Below are positions 6,078 to 9,846 of a stretch of 9,846 bases of DNA, piece by piece (within the stretch, counting starts at the first letter, position 1; every line of letters starts with the position of its first letter). The translations under genes were made by a program, and so were the position numbers. Source of the DNA: CAWEHQ01 sp051001995 (GTDB lineage Bacteria; Actinomycetota; Thermoleophilia; Solirubrobacterales; Thermoleophilaceae); assembly GCA_051001995.1 (NCBI GenBank), contig JBPCMT010000162.1:1-9846 (forward strand). Reading direction: 5' to 3'. The notes under the pieces are model-generated. The model saw only the letters and a list, made by a program, of their open reading frames with translations, had not been told where the DNA came from and made no database searches.

Positions 6078-6740
6078 CTACTCGACGTAGCCCGGCGCGC
6101 CCTTCGCGGCGCTCGCCGAGTACATCCGCCGCGTGGCTCGCAGCTCCGGCTTTCGCGGCCACCAGTTCGCGCGGCACCCATCGAGGCTGATCGACTGCTG
6201 CTGCATCACGAACGCCTTCTTTCCCGAACCCGGGCAGGAGCGGTGCCCGTGGCCGATGCGATGGCCGACCTCGTGGTTGACGAGCATCCGCCGGTAGTTC
6301 CTGCGCGATGAGGGCCAGTGGTCCACCGTACGCACCCAGCGGCGGCGGTTGAGCACCACCCGCTCGCCGATGCTGCACGAGTAGGTGCCGTTCGTGTCGA
6401 GTGGGGCGCAGAGCCGGTCGACCGTGTTCGGCTTCGCGAGGATGATCTTCGTGCTGGGGCTGCGGCGCACGCGTTCGAACGCGACCTCGCCCGTCCCGGT
6501 CCAGCTGCGGTCGGAGAACAGGATCTCCTGCACCGTGTCGGCAAAGCGCTGGCGCTCGATTCTGATGCCGCGCTCGACCTTGACCACGTAGTCGAACAGC
6601 GTGCCCGGGCCGGACCGCTGGCTCTCGCCGGGCACGGTCTCGAGCTCTCCGGCGTGGGCGGGACCGGCCGCGAGCACGAGCGCCGCGAGCGCCGCCGCCG
6701 CGGCGGTTGCCTTCAGTCGCCTGAGCTTCGCGCCTCTCAT
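6078..6740 (-). CDS. Secreted DUF3152-family protein, predicted metzincin-like zinc protease
   Basis: The 220-residue product begins with a signal peptide: basic MRGAKLRRLK, a hydrophobic Ala/Leu core (11-25), and a likely cleavage site after AHA (28-30). The mature part has VNHEVGHRIGHGH (154-166), a perfect HExxHxxGxxH zinc motif (H156, E157, H160, H166). A methionine at 179 (FVMQQQ) could form the metzincin Met-turn. Four cysteines in the mature part (111, 122, 169, 189) could form two disulfides outside the cell. The pattern matches the actinobacterial DUF3152 family, whose substrate is unknown to me. Protease activity is inferred from the motif. The ATG at 6740 is the natural start because it places the signal peptide at the N-terminus. 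Its stop lies 4 bases from the ftsZ stop (convergent), and it is divergent from gcvT. A role in the cell wall is only a guess from secretion and neighbourhood. Confidence 0.85.
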   Translation of the reverse strand: MRGAKLRRLKATAAAAALAALVLAAGPAHAGELETVPGESQRSGPGTLFDYVVKVERGIRIERQRFADTVQEILFSDRSWTGTGEVAFERVRRSPSTKIILAKPNTVDRLCAPLDTNGTYSCSIGERVVLNRRRWVRTVDHWPSSRRNYRRMLVNHEVGHRIGHGHRSCPGSGKKAFVMQQQSISLDGCRANWWPRKPELRATRRMYSASAAKGAPGYVE

Positions 6741-6787
6741 CGAGCGCCGCGAGCCTAGCCGACCACGGATCAGGGAGGGTCCGTTGG

Positions 6788-6793
6788 TAGGGT
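6788..6793 (+). promoter_or_regulatory. Candidate -10 element for gcvT
   Basis: TAGGGT fits TANNNT and lies 9 bases before the TTG start at 6803, so transcription would begin within a few bases of the start codon. No strong Shine-Dalgarno lies at normal spacing. The whole divergent gap to the DUF3152 gene is only 62 bases, too short for a glycine riboswitch. Weak evidence; no -35 recognised. Confidence 0.3.
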
Positions 6794-6802
6794 CAGGCCG
6801 TC

Positions 6803-7882
6803 TTGGCGGCCGCCACTGAGACGCTCCGGCGCACCCCCCTTCACGCCCGTCACCGGGCCGCGGGCGGGCGGCTCGTCCCGTTCGCCGGGTGGGAGATGCC
6901 GGTCGAGTACGCGGGGATTCGCGCGGAGCATCTGGCGGTGCGCACCGAGGCCGGGATCTTCGACGTCTCTCACATGGGCCAGGTGGAGACCAGCGGCCCG
7001 GACGCGGAGCGCTTCCTCCAGCGCGCGCTCTCGAACGACGTCACCCGTCTCGAGGAGGGCAAGGCGCAGTACTCGGTGCTCTGCCGCGACGACGGCGGCG
7101 TGCTCGACGACCTCTTCACCTACAGGACGGGACCGGACCGCTACCTGACCGTCACGAATGCCGCCAACCACGGGCGCGACTTCGCCTGGCTCACCGAGCA
7201 CACCGGCGGCTTCGACGTCACGGTCCGCGACGTCGCGGCCGACCACGCGATGCTCGCGCTCCAGGGGCCGGCGGCGCGCTCGATCCTCGACCGCCGCCTG
7301 GAGGGCGAGGCGCCCGCGCGGATGCGCGTCGCCCCCGGGCGCGTGGCCGGGGTCGACTGCCTCGTCTGCGGGACCGGCTACACCGGCGAGGACGGCGTCG
7401 AGCTGCTGTGCGCTCCGGACGGCGCGGAGGCGCTCTGGGACGCCCTGACGGGTGACGGGGCGACGCCCGCCGGCCTTGGCGCCCGCGACACCCTGCGGCT
7501 CGAGGTTTGCTTCCATCTCTATGGCAACGACCTCTCCGAGGACCGCGACCCGATCTCCGCCGGTCTCGGGTGGGCATGCAAGCTCGACACCGACTTCGTC
7601 GGCTCCGAGGCGCTGCGATCGGTGGAGCCGCGCGAGCGGCTCGTGCCGTTCGCCTTCACCGGACCGGGCATCCCGCGGCCCGGCAACCCGGTGCTGGTCG
7701 AGGGCGAGCGCGCCGGCGTCGTGACGAGCGGGACGGTGTCGCCCTCCCTCGGCACCGGCATCGGGATGGCCTACGTTCCGGCGGACGCGGCCGCGCCGGG
7801 CACGGCGGTCGAGGTGGACGTGCGCGGCCGGCGCCGGCCCGCCGAGGTCCGCGACAAGCCCCTATACGCCAAGGAGGACTGA
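6803..7882 (+). CDS. gcvT: Glycine cleavage system T protein (aminomethyltransferase)
   Basis: GcvT takes the aminomethyl group from the lipoyl arm of GcvH, releases ammonia and transfers the one-carbon unit to tetrahydrofolate. The 359-residue length is typical. Recognisable blocks are TPLHARHRAAGGRLVPFAGW (11-30), MPVEYAG (32-38), GIFDVSHMGQ (51-60), the NAANHGRDFAWL segment (119-130) with D126 at the position of the family's catalytic aspartate, and GTGYTGEDGVELL, the most conserved motif. A C-terminal beta-rich domain ends at IGMAYVP and RDKPLY. The TTG at 6803 is chosen because it gives the usual short N-terminus before LRRTPLH; no ATG or GTG would do so. It heads a gcvT-gcvH-gcvPA operon, with gcvH starting at the next base after its stop. 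The family is certain and the start is fairly sure. Confidence 0.96.
   Translation: MAAATETLRRTPLHARHRAAGGRLVPFAGWEMPVEYAGIRAEHLAVRTEAGIFDVSHMGQVETSGPDAERFLQRALSNDVTRLEEGKAQYSVLCRDDGGVLDDLFTYRTGPDRYLTVTNAANHGRDFAWLTEHTGGFDVTVRDVAADHAMLALQGPAARSILDRRLEGEAPARMRVAPGRVAGVDCLVCGTGYTGEDGVELLCAPDGAEALWDALTGDGATPAGLGARDTLRLEVCFHLYGNDLSEDRDPISAGLGWACKLDTDFVGSEALRSVEPRERLVPFAFTGPGIPRPGNPVLVEGERAGVVTSGTVSPSLGTGIGMAYVPADAAAPGTAVEVDVRGRRRPAEVRDKPLYAKED
7871..7877 (+). promoter_or_regulatory. Shine-Dalgarno site of gcvH inside gcvT
   Basis: AAGGAGG sits 5 bases before the GTG at 7883 and encodes part of the last codons of gcvT. It is the best ribosome binding site in the operon and fixes GTG 7883 as the gcvH start. 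Confidence 0.85.
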
Positions 7883-8275
7883 GTGGCCGACGAGAGCTAC
7901 CCCGAGGAGCTGCTGTACCACCCGGAGCACGACTGGGCGCGGATCGAGGGCGACGAGGCGACGTTCGGGATCACCTGGTACGCGCAGGACACGCTCGGCG
8001 AGGTCGTCTTCTTCGACCCGCCGGAGGCCGGCAAGCAGACGAGCAAGGACCAGTCCTACGCCGAGGTCGAGTCGGTCAAGGCCGTCTCCGACGTGTTCGC
8101 CCCGATGTCGGGCGAGATCGTGGCTGTCAACGACGCGCTCGCCGACGCGCCCGAGAAGATCAACGAGGACCCCTACGGCGAGGGCTGGCTCGTGCGCGTC
8201 AGGCTGACCGACCCGTCCGAGCGCGACGCGCTGCTGGACGCGGCGGCCTACCGGAACCTGCTGCAAAGCAGCTGA
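7883..8275 (+). CDS. gcvH: Glycine cleavage system H protein (lipoyl carrier)
   Basis: GcvH carries the aminomethyl group between the P, T and L proteins on a lipoylated lysine. The 130-residue protein has the expected lipoyl-domain layout: YHPEHDW at 12-18, FGITWYAQDTLGEVVFFDPP at 28-47, and the lipoylation site AEVESVKAVSDV with lysine 66 as the modified residue. SGEIVAVND and the C-terminal INEDPYGEGWLVRV segment, both typical of H proteins, follow. The GTG start is fixed by the AAGGAGG at 7871-7877 and abuts the gcvT stop with no gap. gcvPA follows after 10 bases. No lipoate attachment gene is visible in the window. Confidence 0.97.
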   Translation: MADESYPEELLYHPEHDWARIEGDEATFGITWYAQDTLGEVVFFDPPEAGKQTSKDQSYAEVESVKAVSDVFAPMSGEIVAVNDALADAPEKINEDPYGEGWLVRVRLTDPSERDALLDAAAYRNLLQSS

Positions 8276-8285
8276 CCGCCCCCAC

Positions 8286-9846
8286 TTGAGCCGCTACACG
8301 TCCACAACCGACGAGGACCGCGCCGCCATGCTGGCGGCGATCGGCGCGGGCTCGCTCGAGGACCTGTTCGCCGACATCCCCGCCGGCGTTCGGCTCGACC
8401 GCGAGCTCGACCTGCCGCGGGGCGTGTCCGAGCAGGAGGTGGCCGACGAGCTCGACGCGCTGGCGCGGCGCAATCGCAGCTGCGACGACGAGGTCACGTT
8501 CGTGGGGGCCGGGATGTACGACCACTACGTCCCGGCGCTCGTGGACTCGATCACCCAGCGCTCGGAGTACCTCACGCCCTACACGCCGTACCAGCCGGAG
8601 ATCTCCCAGGGCGGCCTCCAGGTGATGTTCGAGTTCCAGACCGCGATCTCCGAGCTCACCGGCCTGCCGGTGTCGAACGCGTCGCTGTACGAGGGACCAT
8701 CGTCGGTGCCGGCGGCGGGGTACCTGGCGCTCGGGGAGACCGGCCGCTCGCGCTTCGTCTGCTCCCGCGGCCTCCACCCGCACGCGCGCGAGACGCTGCG
8801 GGCCTACTCGGCGGGCTTCGGGACCGACGTCGTCGATGCGCCGCTCACCGACGCCGGCGTGACCGACGTCGAGGCCCTTGCGGCCGCCGTGGACGAGGAC
8901 ACCGCCGCGGTCTTCCTCTCGCAGCCGAACTTCCTCGGCTCGGTCGAGGACCTCGGGCCGCTGGTCGAGGCGGGACGGCGCACCGGGGCGCTCGTGGTGT
9001 GCTCGGCCGACCCGCTGACGCTCGGCGTGCTGCGCCCGCCCGGCGACTTCGACGTGGACGTCTGCCTGGGCGAGGGGCAGACGCTCGGCGGCCGGCTCGA
9101 CTTCGGTGGCCCGTCGTTCGGCTTCTTCGCCGCCAAGGAGCGCTTCATCCGCAGGATGCCCGGCCGGATCGCCGGCGAGACCGTGGACGCCGACGGCCGC
9201 CGCGGCTTCGTGCTCACGCTCCAGACGCGCGAGCAGCACATTCGGCGCGAGAAAGCCACCCACAACATCTGCACGGCGCAGGCGCTCAACGCGCTCGCCG
9301 GCGTCGTCTACCTCTCGTGGCTCGGGCGAGCCGGCATCGTCGAGCTCGGCGAGCTGATGCTGCGCCGCACCCACTACGCGCGCGCGCAGCTCTGCGCCGA
9401 GCCGATCAATCCCGGCCCGTTCGTGCGCGAGTTCGCGGTGCGCGTGCCCGACCTCGACGCACTCGTCGCGCGGGCGCGCGAGAAGGCGACCCACAACATC
9501 TGCACATCGCAGGCGCTGAACGCCCTCGCCGGGGTGATCTACCTGTCGTGGCTCGGGCGTCGCGGTCTCGTCGAGCTCGGCGAGCTGATGCTGCGCCGCA
9601 CCCACTATGCGCGCGAGGCGCTCGGACTCGAGGCGATCAACCCGGGCCCGGTCGTGCGCGAGTTCGCCGTCCGCGTGCCGGACCTCGACGCGCTCTCCGC
9701 CGAGGCGCGTGCGGCGGGGATCAACCCGGGCTACCGGCTCGGGCGCGACTACCCCGAGTACGAGGATGGCCTGCTGGTAGCCATCACCGAGAGGCGCACG
9801 AAGAAGGACATCGACCGCTTGGCCGCGCTCGTGACCAACGTACGCG
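8286..9846 (+). CDS. gcvPA: Glycine dehydrogenase (decarboxylating) subunit 1, with internal tandem duplication; partial at right edge
   Basis: GcvPA is the N-terminal half of the split P protein. With GcvPB, which carries the PLP lysine, it decarboxylates glycine and passes the aminomethyl group to GcvH. The TTG at 8286 gives the family-typical start SRYTSTTDEDRAAMLAAIG. Conserved blocks follow: GAGMYDHYVPA (from about 76), PYTPYQPEISQGGLQVMFEF, SLYEGPSS, FLSQPNFLGSVEDL, GEGQTLGGRLDFGGPSFGFFA, and REQHIRREKATHNICT at about 313-328. The frame stays open through 520 codons, whereas the family usually has about 440-450 residues. The excess is a second copy of 77 residues: 322-398 is repeated as 399-475, after which the normal C-terminus follows (GINPGYRLGRDYPEYEDGLLVAITERRTKKDIDRL). 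Without the repeat the length would be about 443. No stop or frameshift is seen. No Shine-Dalgarno is evident. A gcvPB gene is expected beyond the right edge. Confidence 0.93.
   Translation, partial: MSRYTSTTDEDRAAMLAAIGAGSLEDLFADIPAGVRLDRELDLPRGVSEQEVADELDALARRNRSCDDEVTFVGAGMYDHYVPALVDSITQRSEYLTPYTPYQPEISQGGLQVMFEFQTAISELTGLPVSNASLYEGPSSVPAAGYLALGETGRSRFVCSRGLHPHARETLRAYSAGFGTDVVDAPLTDAGVTDVEALAAAVDEDTAAVFLSQPNFLGSVEDLGPLVEAGRRTGALVVCSADPLTLGVLRPPGDFDVDVCLGEGQTLGGRLDFGGPSFGFFAAKERFIRRMPGRIAGETVDADGRRGFVLTLQTREQHIRREKATHNICTAQALNALAGVVYLSWLGRAGIVELGELMLRRTHYARAQLCAEPINPGPFVREFAVRVPDLDALVARAREKATHNICTSQALNALAGVIYLSWLGRRGLVELGELMLRRTHYAREALGLEAINPGPVVREFAVRVPDLDALSAEARAAGINPGYRLGRDYPEYEDGLLVAITERRTKKDIDRLAALVTNVR
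9249..9479 (+). repeat. In-frame tandem duplication inside gcvPA, copy 1
   Basis: This 231-bp unit (77 codons) starts at EKATHNICT and ends at LDALVARAR. By hand count it differs from copy 2 at about 37 of 231 bases, about 20 of them third codon positions, and at 12 of 77 residues. A 40-base run (9337-9376) is identical to 9568-9607. The junctions share only the short GCGCGAGAA-like match, suggesting an ancient tandem duplication by microhomology. Confidence 0.93.
9480..9710 (+). repeat. In-frame tandem duplication inside gcvPA, copy 2
   Basis: The second 231-bp unit directly abuts copy 1, starting again at EKATHNICT and ending at LDALSAEAR. It leads without interruption into the expected GcvPA C-terminus, so it is the copy in normal context with the downstream sequence, while copy 1 is in normal context with the upstream sequence. 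Confidence 0.93.

Noticed and set aside
3749..6181. Very long open frame (about 810 codons) on the minus strand opposite murB, ftsQ and ftsZ
   Set aside because: Arginine- and alanine-rich with no family motif. It lies antisense to three well-supported genes, and GC-rich third positions keep stops rare in the complementary frame. It is a shadow.
8260..8272. Small hairpin GCTGC-AAA-GCAGC at the end of gcvH as a terminator
   Set aside because: Only a 5-base stem with no T-run, and gcvPA begins 13 bases later in the same operon. It is probably chance.
8199..9605. Long minus-strand open frame opposite gcvPA with repeated QHQLAELD-like segments
   Set aside because: The repeats are the antisense image of the gcvPA duplication. 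The composition is that of a GC-rich shadow frame and no domain is recognisable.
9337..9607. Assembly artefact as the whole explanation of the gcvPA repeat
   Set aside because: A 40-base exact match exists between the copies, but the abutting tandem junction itself has only about 9 bases of homology and the copies differ throughout. It cannot be fully excluded without reads.
1..9846. A novel defence, mobile or phage-like system
   Set aside because: All recognisable genes are wall, division, oxidative stress, secretion and glycine metabolism genes with similar composition. No integrase, transposase, nuclease, attachment repeats or tRNA was found.

Overview
The window is about 70 % GC or higher. 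Start codons are often GTG or TTG, and several starts have no clear Shine-Dalgarno sequence. This suggests an actinobacterial chromosome. Four things point to a deep-branching actinobacterium such as the Thermoleophilia (Solirubrobacterales/Gaiellales) rather than Streptomyces or Mycobacterium: the DUF3152-type secreted protein, an ftsQ-ftsZ order without ftsA, a split-type glycine decarboxylase (GcvPA), and a Wzx-like flippase. The lineage is inferred, not proven. The genes are mostly housekeeping and packed tightly. There is no gene-free stretch above 300 bases, and I see no tRNA, rRNA, CRISPR array, insertion sequence or phage gene.

Layout: (1) 1-1516, minus strand: a superoxide dismutase (908-1516) with, downstream of it, the N-terminal two-thirds or so of a polysaccharide-type flippase that leaves the window at base 1. 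(2) 1517-1657: a short divergent promoter region. (3) 1658-6073, plus strand: a partial division and cell wall cluster, murC, murB, ftsQ, ftsZ. The first three overlap. ftsZ has its own 237-base upstream region with a recognisable promoter and a structured leader. (4) 6078-6740, minus strand: a secreted HExxHxxGxxH metalloprotease-like DUF3152 protein, convergent with ftsZ across a 4-base gap. (5) 6741-6802: a 62-base divergent region. (6) 6803-9846, plus strand: a glycine cleavage operon, gcvT, gcvH, gcvPA, with gcvPA leaving the window on the right.

MurC and MurB make UDP-MurNAc and add its first L-alanine, and FtsQ and FtsZ build the septum where this precursor is used. GcvT, GcvH and GcvPA (with a GcvPB expected just outside the window) oxidise glycine to CO2, ammonia and methylene-tetrahydrofolate.

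The strongest anomaly is in gcvPA. A 231-bp (77-codon) segment is tandemly duplicated in frame, with the copies about 84 % identical, so the protein has a second copy of a conserved C-terminal block. Other points are the lack of a canonical start codon where the flippase reading frame seems to begin, possible leaderless promoters at murC and gcvT, and inverted repeats upstream of ftsZ. I found no convincing new defence or mobile system.
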